Positions 23,249 through 33,096 of a stretch of 34,130 nucleotides of DNA are shown here, in pieces (the stretch's first letter is position 1; every line of letters begins with the position of its first letter). Under the pieces are notes generated by a model. The model ran no database searches. It was not told where the DNA came from and saw only the letters and a program-made list of their open reading frames with translations. The DNA comes from Verrucomicrobiota bacterium (GTDB lineage Bacteria > Verrucomicrobiota > Verrucomicrobiia > Limisphaerales > UBA1319), in assembly GCA_022709905.1 (NCBI GenBank), contig JAKLHY010000075.1, positions 1-34,130 on the forward strand. The letters are read 5' to 3'. The translations under genes were made by a program, and so were the position numbers.

Positions 23249-24967
23249 ATGGAAGCCATGAACAGGCCACCTGCAAATCCAAAACATCAGCACGAAGGGG
23301 AGTTGTTGGTTGCTCTGCTGGAACTGCCACTCGCCGAGCGTGCTGCTTTTCTTGAACGCGAATGCGGCGCCAATGCGGCCTTGCGGCAGAGGCTGGAAAA
23401 GCTCCTCCTGGCTCATGACGAATCCGGCGCGTTTCTGGAGAAAGCTGCTGTTTGTGCAGCCCCGGTTTCCCCAAGTCGAGCCGTCTTCGACGGTGTCGAA
23501 AGCAAAACCCTCCTTGCTGTCATAACTGAGAAGCCCGGCGACTGCATTGGCCGCTACAAGCTGCTCCAGCAAATCGGCGAGGGTGGCTGCGGGGTGGTTT
23601 ACATGGCCGAACAGGAAGAGCCGGTCCGGCGTCGGGTGGCCCTGAAGGTCATCAAGCTGGGCATGGACACCAAGCAGGTCATTGCCAGGTTTGAGGCCGA
23701 ACGCCAAGCCTTGGCGCTCATGGATCATCCGAACATCGCCAAAGTCTTGGATGCCGCGGCCACGGAGACCGGCCGACCCTACTTCGTGATGGAATTGGTC
23801 CGGGGGATCAAGATCACCGATTACTGCGACCAGAACAATCTGTCCACCCGTGTGCGCTTGGACCTGTTCATCCAGGTCTGTCATGCGATCCAGCACGCGC
23901 ACCAGAAGGGCATCATCCACCGGGACATTAAGCCATCGAACATTCTGGTCAGCCTGCAGGATGGCGTGCCTGTGCCGGTGGTGATCAATTTCGGGATCGC
24001 CAAGGCGACCGAGCAGCGGTTGACGGACAAAACGCTTTTTACCGCCTTTGAACAGTTCATTGGGACGCCGGCTTACATGAGCCCGGAACAGGCGGAGCTG
24101 AGCCGGTTGGACATTGACACCCGGAGCGACATCTACGCGCTCGGGGTTCTGCTTTACGAACTGCTGACGGGCAAGACGCCCTTTGATGCCAAGACGCTGG
24201 TGGCAGCGGGGCTTGAGGAGATGCGGCGGATTATCCGGGAAGAGGAGCCGGTGCGGCCGAGCACGCGGATCACTCAGGAACGCCTGGCGTCCTCCGCGAT
24301 CGCCCGAAACAAATCCACAATCCGCAATCCGCAATCCGCAATCGATCCGGATCTGGATTGGATCGTGATGAAGTGTCTGGAGAAAGACCGGACACGGCGG
24401 TACGAGACGGCCAATGGCCTGGCGATGGACATCGAGCGCCACTTGAGCCATCAGCCGGTGATTGCCCGTCCGCCGAGCACGATTTATCGCACACAGAAGT
24501 TTATTCGGCGGAAAAAACTGGTGGTGACGGCTGCCGGTTTGATCGCGATAACGTTGTTGCTGGGCATCGCGGTCAGCACGCGGCAGGCGGTGCGGGCGAC
24601 GAGGGCCGAAAGGGAACAGAGTCGTCAGCGACGCCTTGCCATAGAAAACGAGCGAAAGGCCCGCGAGGCACAATCTAACGAGGAGGTCCAACGGATATTG
24701 GCTGAGACCAAAGCTGAGGAGAGCCGGCAGCGCCTGGTCCAAATCAACGTGGCCAACGGCGTTCGCCTTATGAACGATGGTCAACTCTTCGCGTCGCTGC
24801 CGTGGCTGGTAGAAGCGCTGCGATTGGAGCAAGGCAACCCGGAGGGAGAGGATCTCCAGCGGCGACGTTTGGGAGCCGTGCTAGACCACTGTCCCAAGTT
24901 GGCTCAGATCTGGTTCCATGATGGCCCCGTAAGACCAGGATCGACCCACACGTGCCTGGAGGCTTGA
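23249..24967 (+). CDS. truncated membrane Ser/Thr kinase with NFG instead of DFG
   Basis: A 572-residue protein if started at ATG 23249; an upstream in-frame ATG (23138) overlaps the sigma gene but adds sequence unlike the family. Layout: helical N-region (LLELPLAERAAFLERECG), kinase domain from about residue 100 (IGEGGCGVVY, VALKVIKLG, HRDIKPSN, SPEQAE), a transmembrane span (VVTAAGLIAITLLLGIAV) and a coiled coil. HRD and the VALK lysine are intact, but the metal-binding DFG Asp is Asn247 (INFGIAKA, codon AAT at 23987), which should cripple phosphotransfer. After LAQIWFHDGPV, where relatives begin a WD40 propeller, it ends within 14 residues. It looks like a decaying gene, cut at about 24930 by a junction with the peptidase gene. 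Confidence 0.8.
   Translation: MEAMNRPPANPKHQHEGELLVALLELPLAERAAFLERECGANAALRQRLEKLLLAHDESGAFLEKAAVCAAPVSPSRAVFDGVESKTLLAVITEKPGDCIGRYKLLQQIGEGGCGVVYMAEQEEPVRRRVALKVIKLGMDTKQVIARFEAERQALALMDHPNIAKVLDAAATETGRPYFVMELVRGIKITDYCDQNNLSTRVRLDLFIQVCHAIQHAHQKGIIHRDIKPSNILVSLQDGVPVPVVINFGIAKATEQRLTDKTLFTAFEQFIGTPAYMSPEQAELSRLDIDTRSDIYALGVLLYELLTGKTPFDAKTLVAAGLEEMRRIIREEEPVRPSTRITQERLASSAIARNKSTIRNPQSAIDPDLDWIVMKCLEKDRTRRYETANGLAMDIERHLSHQPVIARPPSTIYRTQKFIRRKKLVVTAAGLIAITLLLGIAVSTRQAVRATRAEREQSRQRRLAIENERKAREAQSNEEVQRILAETKAEESRQRLVQINVANGVRLMNDGQLFASLPWLVEALRLEQGNPEGEDLQRRRLGAVLDHCPKLAQIWFHDGPVRPGSTHTCLEA
24312..24343 (+). repeat. 7-bp tandem repeat inside the kinase gene
   Basis: Four units of AATCC(G/A)C plus a partial fifth encode TIRNPQSAI in the loop before the last kinase helix. 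Similar AATCCGC arrays occur inside proteins of this type and are tolerated because they lie in a loop. Unit number could vary between strains. Confidence 0.6.
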
Positions 24968-27392
24968 CCAAGTTCGCTTTCTTCCTGCTTGTGCTCCTGC
25001 TCGGAGCACGGCTCCAAGCCGGAAGCCTCATCCAGTTCTCGGCTCCCATCTATCACATCACGGAGGGAATCGATCAAATCGAAGTCGTGGTCCAAAGAAG
25101 GAACGACCTCGAAACGGTCGTCAACGTTGACTTCGCCACCACCAATGTCAGCGCGATGGCTGGGCAGATTACCTGGATGTCTCAACCAACCTGACGTTTT
25201 TGGCTGGACAAACAAACCAGACTTTCACCGTTCCCATCTTGAATGACGGGTTGGTGGAAAGATTCGAGACCTTCCAGGCCTTTTTGAGCAATCCCATGGG
25301 CGGTGCCCAATTGGGCGCACGCTCTAATGCCACCTTCCAAATCATGGACAACGACCTTGGATTGCACTTCGAACCAAACACGTATTGGATTTCAGAAAGC
25401 GAAGGGACAGTGACGCTGGCGGTAGCGCGGGGCAACGACGTTTCGCTGGGGGCATTCACGGTGGATTACGAAACCAGGAATGGAACGGCCTTGGCGGAAC
25501 AAGACTATGGTGCCATCCAGGGCACGCTTCTCTTTGCAGAAGGCGAACTGCGGAAGCTCCTCACAATCCCAATCACCTGCGACGAATCTTCAGAGCCAGA
25601 TGAGACATTTACAGTTCTGCTGCAAAATCCGGCTGGCGTGACCGAACCAAATCCCAACTATTCATTGGCCACGGTCACAATAGTGGAATCAGTCAAGCCT
25701 TGGGTGGCTGATCCGCGGGTTGCACAAATGTTGACGCAAGTCCAACCGTCCGACCTGCGCAGACTCCTAGCCCAGGTTACTGGTGAGGAATGCGTGCTGG
25801 TAGGAGGTAATGCCCATACTATTAAAAACCGAAACACCAGCTCGGATCCACGGACTCCCATCTGGAAGGCCACCCAGCTGGCTTATGATTCTCTGCAGGC
25901 CCTAGACCTGGATGTGGAGTATCAGACCTGGGCAAGTGGCAATGCCAACTTGGTTGGAACTCAGGCAGGAGAATTCCGGCCCGACGAGTTTGTCTTGGTC
26001 GTCGCGCATCTTGATGATGCGCCTATAGGCCTGTTGGCTCCCGGTGCCAATGACAACGCGACCGGGGTAGCGGCGGTCCTGACCGCCGCCCGGATTTTCA
26101 GCCAATATCGCTTCGAACGATCGATCCAATACGTCTTGTTTACCGGCGAGGAGCAAGGCATGCAGGGGAGCGCGGCTTTTGCCGCCAAAGCCCGCGCGGA
26201 AGGTCGCAAGCTGGGTGCCGTGATCAATGTGGACATGGTGGGTCATCAACTTAGCGTTCCTCCGCGTTGTTCCCTAATCACCCGTTCGAAGTCGAGCGGC
26301 CACGAAGATTTCGCCATCGCATACCCTTTTCTCAAGGCGGTTGAGGCTTACGGCCTCGGGGGTAGCCTCTGGCCCAGCTTCAGGTTAAACTTCGGTCAAA
26401 CCGATCATGTAAGCTTCTGGAACAACGGTTTTCCGGCGTTGAGCGTGATCGAATTCGCTGCCGAAACCGCTCCCTACATGCACACTGCCGAGGATACTCT
26501 GCGGCTAGTGAACCTGCCGTACCTGAGGACAACGATCCAGGCCATCCTGGCAACCGCGGCACATCTGGCCCAACCGACAGGCGAACGACCGTTAGGCATC
26601 CTCGAGGTGGCGACTAGTGACTGGACCCCAGGCAGTGGCATCGGCGGTGCGTTCTTTTGCGCTAAGTACATGGCGGAGGCCAGCGAGAATGAAAACGACG
26701 CGTTTGACTTGGCCTGGGCCAATTCCCCTGCCAATACCAACGCCCAATGGTTAAAAATATCAACCGAACCTTACGGCGTACCGCTCCATACTGATGCCCG
26801 TCCGCTCGATAGCGAAACCATGTTCCGCACCCTGCTTTCGGTGATCGACAACACGGGAACCGCTGTCTCCTGCGTCAATCGTCTCCGGTTCTGTTTTCTC
26901 ACACCGCCAGAGGCCGACCGTATCTACCTGGCCCGGATTCGTGTGGACGGACGTTATACGACCGGAGCGACGGATTTCGACCGTGTGGTCAATATACGGG
27001 AGGTTGTCGCGGGAGGCGGGTTTGTGGACTTGCCCAGCCTCAACCAGGTGCCCGATGGCATGGTGTATGGGACTTGTGATCTGGTCGCCCGTTTCCTGGA
27101 TACAGAGTCCGCCCACTGCACGCTCCGGCTGGCGTCGGTGAGCGATCAGTCGATCGTCCTGATGGCCGACGCCCAGGTGGGCGCCCAGGTCGTCGATGAC
27201 TTGGAGGTCAGCACGGATTTGGACTCGAACACGGCGTGGGAGCGCCTGAAGTTCTACACCAACTACGTGACTCCTGAAGCTGCCCATTTCGAGGCAGGTT
27301 GGACAGCAATCGAGCGCGAGCTCGATCGGTCGCTCTTTCCCGAGTCGGGTGCTCGTTTCTTCCGGCTCAAGCGAACGTGGATTAATCCCTAG
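24952..27392 (+). pseudogene. secreted Calx-beta / M28 metallopeptidase, frameshifted
   Basis: The gene starts at GTG 24952 or TTG 24964 (signal peptide FAFFLLVLLLGARLQAG), overlaps the kinase stop, and runs to a stop at about 25194. The homology continues one frame over (ADYLDVSTNLTFLAGQ) to 27392. A single lost base near 25158-25165, in a G-run, explains the break; repaired, it gives about 813 residues. Domains: two Calx-beta units (about 20-250, with DNDLGLHFEP and DESSEPDETF), then an M28 aminopeptidase with the full zinc set, AHLDD, GANDNATG, GEEQG, NVDMVG and TDHVSFW, followed by an unassigned C-terminal beta domain. It would be a secreted peptidase acting on peptides at the surface. 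A sequencing error cannot be excluded. Confidence 0.75.
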
Positions 27393-27485
27393 CTACGACG
27401 CTTTGCATGACTGGGATAGCAAGCCATCGGTGCGATGAGCGCCTAGGAGCATGATTAGAACGATTGTCGAATGAAATATTCAAAC

Positions 27486-27507
27486 ATTTATTTTGGCAAC
27501 CGGTCTA
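27486..27507 (+). repeat. copy of the hairpin arm found at 29861-29883
   Basis: ATTTATTTTGGCAACCGGTC and the next two bases match one arm of the hairpin at 29833-29883 with one difference. It is a single arm only, so possibly the end of a decayed element. Confidence 0.45.
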
Positions 27508-27661
27508 CACAATCCGGGATTCCAGTTCTGATCCAATTGGTGAGGGGAGTATGAGTGGATTGCCTTATGGCACTACAGTTATGATTGCTCGCCGATAACT
27601 GCAAAGGGCCGGTTGGCCGTCATCCTTGAGTCATCAGGATGACGTAGATGGTCTCAGGATA

Positions 27662-27744
27662 TGCCCTTCGAAGAACGCACCGTGGCTCGTGCGAGCGAAT
27701 GGCTAGTTGACCCGGGCCTGCTACTGACTACCTGCTCTGCGGAG
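27662..27744 (+). pseudogene. fragment of a nucleotidyltransferase gene
   Basis: These 83 bases match 22041-22123 with six differences and no gaps and encode PFEERTVARASEW and LLLTTCSAE in one frame. Homology stops abruptly on both sides. It is a remnant of a close paralog of the gene at 21740-22333, or of a recombination between the two sites. Confidence 0.75.
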
Positions 27745-28084
27745 AATTGCGAAGATCGGCACCGCTCTCGATGCCGGGGTCGGGACCATCGTAAAAGAAC
27801 GGAGGCCGGAATTGGCTGCTTTCGCAAGGCTGCGGCAGCCTTATCTTCTTGCACCCGGATCGCATCCGCCCGAACGTGCGGTCACGTCGGGACATTCGGC
27901 GGTTTGGAACCGCATGTCTGATTCACTGATTCACTTTGTCGCCCCGATGGCGGTGATGGTGCCTTCGAAGGTATATCCAGGTCCCGGCATTTTCTGGTAT
28001 TGCCGCCCTGGCCGATGCGTGGATGGACCATCCATGGCGGCAAATGTAAGCGGTGCGTCGCATGGTGTAGCACCGTCGGTCCGC

Positions 28085-29710
28085 TCAGGGTTTCGTTCCC
28101 GTCAAGAAGAAGTTATCCACCGTGCGCCTATAGCCCGTGCTGCCCCGCGTGTTCACCCAATGGCCGACATAACCCTGTTTGAACGTAGAGTTCTGCAGGC
28201 GGCCCTCCGCGACTATAATCGGCGGTTCTGCCAGACGGATCAGACGAACGTCCAACTGACGACCCACGGCGGAAAACTGCAACCGGTAATCTGCTTGCGG
28301 ATCGATATTGAACGTTTCTGGAACGGGGACATCCGATTGCCCGTTGAAGAAACCGATACTCCCGGTATTAGCAGCGGGGTCGAACCGGACACTCCCGAGA
28401 TATGCGTTGACCAGTCTTCCAGGACTCCCTTGAATTCGTCCGGCAATGCCCACGGCCGACTCCTGGCTGCTCGCCCAATCGAGGATATCCACCGACGCAA
28501 AAAAATCCTGGACAATCGCGCCTCCTCCCGGGGTGAACACCGCCACCTCTCCGTCCACGGGCTTGGTATGCGCCTGGATCTGGAAGACACCGTCGCTGAC
28601 GGTAAAGGTGAACCTCGAAGCATCCGCCGCATTCAGGAAGAAGGGTTCCCAGGGCATTCGCATGGCATACGGTGCCTTGGGTGAATCAAAATCATCGATG
28701 AACTGGGTGCCAGGCACAAGCTTGAAGTACCGCTCCGCCGCCGCGGCATCGACGACCATCGACAGCGCGCCAAACCGTTTGAAAATTGGCTCGGGCCAGG
28801 GCGTCCAGACGGTGCTCGTCAGCGAATCAGCTCCGACGACGATCTGTTCCACGGCCGTGTTTTCCGACCACAGGCAGACCGCCTTCTGGATGTCCAACAC
28901 TGGCGAGTCGTATTCGAACACCTCGGCATTGTCAAAAACCACTTCGGCCATCTCGGTCTTGCCGAGGCTTACGTTAGGATCAAATAATCCGGCGTTATCG
29001 TGATAAAGCTCGAGCAGAAAGTACCCGCTCAGCCCAAGGTAATTCTGGGGTGGATCGTCGGTCGCTTTCTGCATGGGATCCCGGCCGGGTGTGTCCCAGC
29101 ACTCGCCTTCGGAGATGACGGCACCGGCCTGGTCATTGTCCAAGACCTGGAACTGGAGCCGCACGCTAGACTGGACGCCCGTCATCGAAAGCACCAGTTT
29201 AACATTCGCAGTCTTAAGGGGTATGCCATTCGTAATGATGAACAACTGGGTGATCGGGTTGGCGCGTTTGTGCAGAAAAATCGTATCCTGATCCACGCCC
29301 AGCATGTATAGCCTGGCTCCGTCGCCGATCGCGAATGCGATCATTCCCACAGCACCGTCGCCGTTGGAACTCATAAGATCGGCCCTGAATTCCAAGGTGC
29401 GGCCTTCCTCAAGTGTCCATTTGCGAACCGACCTGATGCCGCTAATTCCATGATCCTCAGTCGGCTTGATCGATATTCTCGCTTGACCGTTGGTCACGAC
29501 CTGAGCGCAGGTCCCAAAGTAACATGTCTTCGTCCAAATCTTGTCGAGTTGCGCAGGATCTTCGAAGTCGTCGAGCACTTCAGCCTTGGTGATTATGGTA
29601 GCCAGCGCCAAGGATACCACTGCGATGCTCGCCATCGCCGCAAGTTTATTGTGGCAGGATCGAGAAGCGCCCGCGGATTTTCCAATTTGACTGCCGCTTT
29701 TCGTTTTCAT
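28085..29710 (-). CDS. secreted two-domain protein of unknown function
   Basis: A 541-residue protein from ATG 29710, chosen over a start 31 codons upstream because a GGAAAGG site precedes it and a signal peptide follows (basic start, then hydrophobic AAMASIAVVSLALATII and cleavage near KAE). Two similar halves each begin with a DDFE/DDFD motif (VLDDFEDPAQL just after the signal, FIDDFDSPKAP at about residue 345) and show the alternating strands of a concanavalin-like jelly-roll, as in LamG or DUF1080-type domains. Between them is a short module (VLDIQKAVCLWSENT, then YFKLVPGTQF) like the C-terminal module of other secreted proteins here. No catalytic motif is evident; glycan binding is a guess. 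Confidence 0.75.
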   Translation of the reverse strand: MKTKSGSQIGKSAGASRSCHNKLAAMASIAVVSLALATIITKAEVLDDFEDPAQLDKIWTKTCYFGTCAQVVTNGQARISIKPTEDHGISGIRSVRKWTLEEGRTLEFRADLMSSNGDGAVGMIAFAIGDGARLYMLGVDQDTIFLHKRANPITQLFIITNGIPLKTANVKLVLSMTGVQSSVRLQFQVLDNDQAGAVISEGECWDTPGRDPMQKATDDPPQNYLGLSGYFLLELYHDNAGLFDPNVSLGKTEMAEVVFDNAEVFEYDSPVLDIQKAVCLWSENTAVEQIVVGADSLTSTVWTPWPEPIFKRFGALSMVVDAAAAERYFKLVPGTQFIDDFDSPKAPYAMRMPWEPFFLNAADASRFTFTVSDGVFQIQAHTKPVDGEVAVFTPGGGAIVQDFFASVDILDWASSQESAVGIAGRIQGSPGRLVNAYLGSVRFDPAANTGSIGFFNGQSDVPVPETFNIDPQADYRLQFSAVGRQLDVRLIRLAEPPIIVAEGRLQNSTFKQGYVGHWVNTRGSTGYRRTVDNFFLTGTKP

Positions 29711-29832
29711 GTTCTTTTTGCCTTTCCACGAAAGGATATCGGCCGGGTATTCAATATACCGGTCATCACGGATGCAAATGACCTCAATCCACATTCCGTA
29801 CATAGGAAACCAGAGCTCAAAGGGACACGGAT

Positions 29833-29883
29833 TAGACCGATTGCCATAATAAATTTCCAGAATTTATTATGGCAACCGGTCTA
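29833..29883. repeat. strong 23-bp stem hairpin
   Basis: Arms 29833-29855 and 29861-29883 are complementary with one mismatch around a 5-base loop (TCCAG). It lies 53 bases after the WD40 kinase stop and upstream of the secreted two-domain protein, both on the minus strand. It could end the kinase transcript, but the related arm at 27486-27507 suggests a repeat family. There is no T-run. Confidence 0.7.
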
Positions 29884-29935
29884 TGGCGGCGAACTGCCAT
29901 TCTTGGGCCATGGCACCGGTCGGAGCGAAGCCGCA

Positions 29936-32900
29936 TCAATGTCCTACTCGATCCGTCTCGGCGAGCGAAGCTGCCCGCCAGACGACCAGGGTCTCGTCGC
30001 TGACTGAGACTAAAGCATTGCCATCTGGGAGAAAACCAAGCTGTTGCACCCAAACATTTACGTTGTTGTGACGCAAGGTTCCAACACTCCGTTGGAGCCG
30101 TGTGTCCCACAGTTTAACGCTCCCATCGGATCCTCCCACGGCAAGTCGTTGCCCGTCCGCCGACAGGGCGGCGGAATGCAGTCCAAAAGTCTGGCCCTCC
30201 AGAGTGCCCAGTTGACGTCCCGCCTGCACGTCCCAGAGCTTGGCAGTGCCGTCGAAGCTCACGGTGGCCATTATTTTCCCATCCCGTGACACGGCAACAT
30301 CTGCCATCGCTCCCGCATGCCCGCCGAGCAGGGCTAGGCGCTTTTGTTCCGGGGCATCCCATACCTCGGCCGTCCAGTCGCCATGGGTTGTGACCACGAT
30401 GCGCCCGTCGGCTGATAAGCCCAAATCCAACACCGGGCTGGGGTGCGGTTTGAAGCTGGCGACCGCGCTCGCGGTTGGAACATCCCAAACCATGATCACC
30501 TGCTGAGTATCAGCACTGATCAGCTGGTGGCCATCACGGGTAAATTCCATGGCACAGATGTCAGAACGGTGGGCGGCCAGGGTGGCAATCTGCTTTAAAA
30601 CGCCCCGGTCCGACCGCCAAAGGGTGATTTCACCACTGGACATCCCCAGGCCGACCAGACCGCCTCGTGGCGAAACCGCTATACCCGGGATCTTGGCGTT
30701 CACGGGTATCGGATACCGCGCTGTTTCTTTCACCGAACCGGTATCCCAGATCTGGATCTCCGAATCTGTCGTGAAGATCAACAGAGTATCCGCAGTCGAA
30801 GAAAGGACGTATCGACGGTGCGGCGGAAGCAACAAAGATCGAGGAGGTAGCGTCTTCGGTTGTATGCTCCAGAGTTTGACCTCACCGTCCTTGCTGGAGG
30901 AGGCCAGCAGTTGGCCATCGGGCGAGAAGGCGACCCCCCACACCTCATTCAAATGACCGTGGAGGACCCCGACCTCGAGTTGACGTGCCCAATCCCAAAG
31001 CTTGATGGTGCGATCGCTGCCTGCGGTAGCCAATAAGCGACCGTCCGGCGAAAAGGCAAGGCTTTGTATCCAGCCAGCATGGTTCGTGAAACAAGCCACC
31101 AATTGAAGGTTCTGCGAGTTCCATACCTGGGCATGCCCAGGCGTCGTCGTAGATGCTAACAGATTGCCATCTGGCCCGAATACAACACTGCTAACCGCGC
31201 GCTCATGAGTATCGATGGTGTCTCGCGGTGCCCGGGCGATTCGATCCCAAAGCACAATGCGCCCATGGCCCGTCCCGATGGCGAGCGTCCGCTGATCTAC
31301 TGAGAAGGCGAGATACGAAGCCTGTGGGATATGGTGCCGCTTCAGGAGTTGTCGAGACGCCAAATTCCAAAGATAGAGAACCTCTCCGGCAATCGTCCCT
31401 GCGACGGCACTGTCCGGTGAAATCGCGGTGTTTCTAACCTGCGCATCGTGGACAAGGATGCCGATTTCCCGCAGCACCGGATATTCCCAGAGCCTAACCT
31501 GATTGAAGAAGCCCGAAGTGGCGAGGAAGCGTCCGTCTGGCGAGAAGACGATCGTGGAACGCGAGTGTTCTTGCCGCTGTTCAGAATGAATGCCCGAGGC
31601 AATTTCCCGGCCAGATGGAACATCCCAGAGTTTGAAGCTGTCCTCGGCTGCCGAGGCCAGCAGCCTCCCGTCGGGTGAAAAGGCGACCCACTGGGCGGAA
31701 AGTGCATGTCGACCCAGAGTACGTAATTCACCGCCCTGACATTCGCGCCAGAGGAAACGCCACTCCCAACCGCGGAAGTCTTCCTCGCCGGGTTTGGGCC
31801 GGTGCGCCTCCAGGATTTTCAAAGCGAGACCCAGGTTCTGTTCGGCCAGCGCTTGCTGGGCCAGGTTCATATCGGCGGCATACAGATTGCGCCGCATCAA
31901 CGCTTCGCTGGCTTTTGCCCGATGCCACTGCCAGGTTACCCCGGCAAATCCAAATCCAAACATCAATCCGCAGGCCACCAGGGCGGTGGCTAGGGCTGGT
32001 TTGCGCCGGCACCAACGCCAAGTTTTGCCCAGCGCGCCCACCGGCCGGGCTACGATGGGTTTGCCGTCCAGACAGCGCGTGAGGTCTTCGGCCATCGCCT
32101 GAGCCGTGGGATAGCGGCTCGACGGTTCTTTCTCCAGGCACTTGAGGCAGATCGTTTCCAAATCCCGCGGCACCAGGGGATTGAGCAGCCGCGGTGGGGT
32201 GGGTTCGGCGCTCAATACCAGGGCTAAGATTTCGGCCATTTGCTCACCTACAAACGGAGGACGACCTGTTAAAAGGTGGTAGAGGATCGCCCCCAGTCCA
32301 TACACATCGGTACGCCGACTTAAACGCCCCGGTTTGCCCCTCGCCTGTTCGGGCGGTATATAGTGCGGAGAACCCAGCACCTGACCGGTCAGAGTCAAGT
32401 CCGAGTCCACGTCCAACCGCTTGGCCAAGCCGAAGTCGGTCACCAGTGGCTGGTCCGGGACGCCCATCAGGACATTGGCGGGTTTCAAGTCGCGATGGAG
32501 AATGCCACGCTCGTGCGCGTAGTGCACCGCCTCGGCAATTTGCTTCAGGTAACGGGCTGCGAGGTTCGGGGGCAGAGGCTGGTTGCCGACCATTTTCGCC
32601 AAGCTGGGCCCCGCGACATAATCCATGACGTAGAAATGCCGGCCCTGGTTCAAGCCGACTTCGTGGATGGCCACAATGTGGGGATGTTGCAGACTCGCGG
32701 CGGCAATGGCCTCGGCCCGGAAACGCTTGACCATTTCCGGTCGGGCTTGCGGCCCGATCAAGGACAGCATCTTGAGCGCAACCACACGGTCCAGGCTACG
32801 CTGGCGCGCTTTATAAACCACCCCCATCCCGCCTTCGCCGATCTTCTCCAAAATTTCGTAATCGCCGAAGGCGGCTTGCTGACTGGCGGTTACCTCCCGG

Positions 32901-33037
32901 AGCTCGACCTCGGACGCAGGCGTCGTATTGCCCATCGCGGCCACTGCCTGGGCAAAAAGACACCCCGGACAGAAGTCCTCGCAGAGATTCTCCGCCAAGG
33001 GCGCTTCACATTTTAAGCATTTCCCCGAGCGATTCAT
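29936..33037 (-). CDS. membrane Ser/Thr kinase with 14 WD40 repeats
   Basis: A 1033-residue protein from ATG 33037, preceded by GGGAG; an ATG 20 codons upstream is less likely. Layout: a zinc ribbon (CLKCEAPLAENLCEDFCPGC, residues 7-26), kinase domain about 60-330 with all catalytic motifs (IGEGGMGVVYKA, VALKML, HRDLKPAN, TDFGLAK, APE-equivalent PPEQARG), a transmembrane span (ALATALVACGLMFGFGFAGV) and 14 WD40 units, enough for two seven-bladed propellers. The kinase would be cytoplasmic and the propellers beyond the membrane, sensing or scaffolding. It follows the second ECF sigma gene by 60 bases on the same strand; the pair probably forms a signalling unit. It is the intact counterpart of the truncated kinase at 23249-24967. 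Confidence 0.93.
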   Translation of the reverse strand: MNRSGKCLKCEAPLAENLCEDFCPGCLFAQAVAAMGNTTPASEVELREVTASQQAAFGDYEILEKIGEGGMGVVYKARQRSLDRVVALKMLSLIGPQARPEMVKRFRAEAIAAASLQHPHIVAIHEVGLNQGRHFYVMDYVAGPSLAKMVGNQPLPPNLAARYLKQIAEAVHYAHERGILHRDLKPANVLMGVPDQPLVTDFGLAKRLDVDSDLTLTGQVLGSPHYIPPEQARGKPGRLSRRTDVYGLGAILYHLLTGRPPFVGEQMAEILALVLSAEPTPPRLLNPLVPRDLETICLKCLEKEPSSRYPTAQAMAEDLTRCLDGKPIVARPVGALGKTWRWCRRKPALATALVACGLMFGFGFAGVTWQWHRAKASEALMRRNLYAADMNLAQQALAEQNLGLALKILEAHRPKPGEEDFRGWEWRFLWRECQGGELRTLGRHALSAQWVAFSPDGRLLASAAEDSFKLWDVPSGREIASGIHSEQRQEHSRSTIVFSPDGRFLATSGFFNQVRLWEYPVLREIGILVHDAQVRNTAISPDSAVAGTIAGEVLYLWNLASRQLLKRHHIPQASYLAFSVDQRTLAIGTGHGRIVLWDRIARAPRDTIDTHERAVSSVVFGPDGNLLASTTTPGHAQVWNSQNLQLVACFTNHAGWIQSLAFSPDGRLLATAGSDRTIKLWDWARQLEVGVLHGHLNEVWGVAFSPDGQLLASSSKDGEVKLWSIQPKTLPPRSLLLPPHRRYVLSSTADTLLIFTTDSEIQIWDTGSVKETARYPIPVNAKIPGIAVSPRGGLVGLGMSSGEITLWRSDRGVLKQIATLAAHRSDICAMEFTRDGHQLISADTQQVIMVWDVPTASAVASFKPHPSPVLDLGLSADGRIVVTTHGDWTAEVWDAPEQKRLALLGGHAGAMADVAVSRDGKIMATVSFDGTAKLWDVQAGRQLGTLEGQTFGLHSAALSADGQRLAVGGSDGSVKLWDTRLQRSVGTLRHNNVNVWVQQLGFLPDGNALVSVSDETLVVWRAASLAETDRVGH

Positions 33038-33096
33038 GCCGCTCGACTCCCCAAATCCGTCACCTGCTGCACAGTAAATGCGCGGCAAACACCACA

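Larger units (their letters stand above)
27393..28084. other. 692-bp stretch with gene remnants
   Basis: No intact gene. It holds a copy of a short repeat (27486-27507) and a fragment of an AbiEii-like nucleotidyltransferase (27662-27744). The remaining short open frames show no family motif. It looks like a deletion or rearrangement scar. Confidence 0.6.

Noticed and set aside
23045..24832. Long open frame (595 codons) antisense to the first sigma/kinase pair
   Set aside because: It is rich in His, Arg, Pro and Gln with no family motif and lies fully opposite a kinase domain with recognisable motifs; GC-rich codon use on one strand opens the other.
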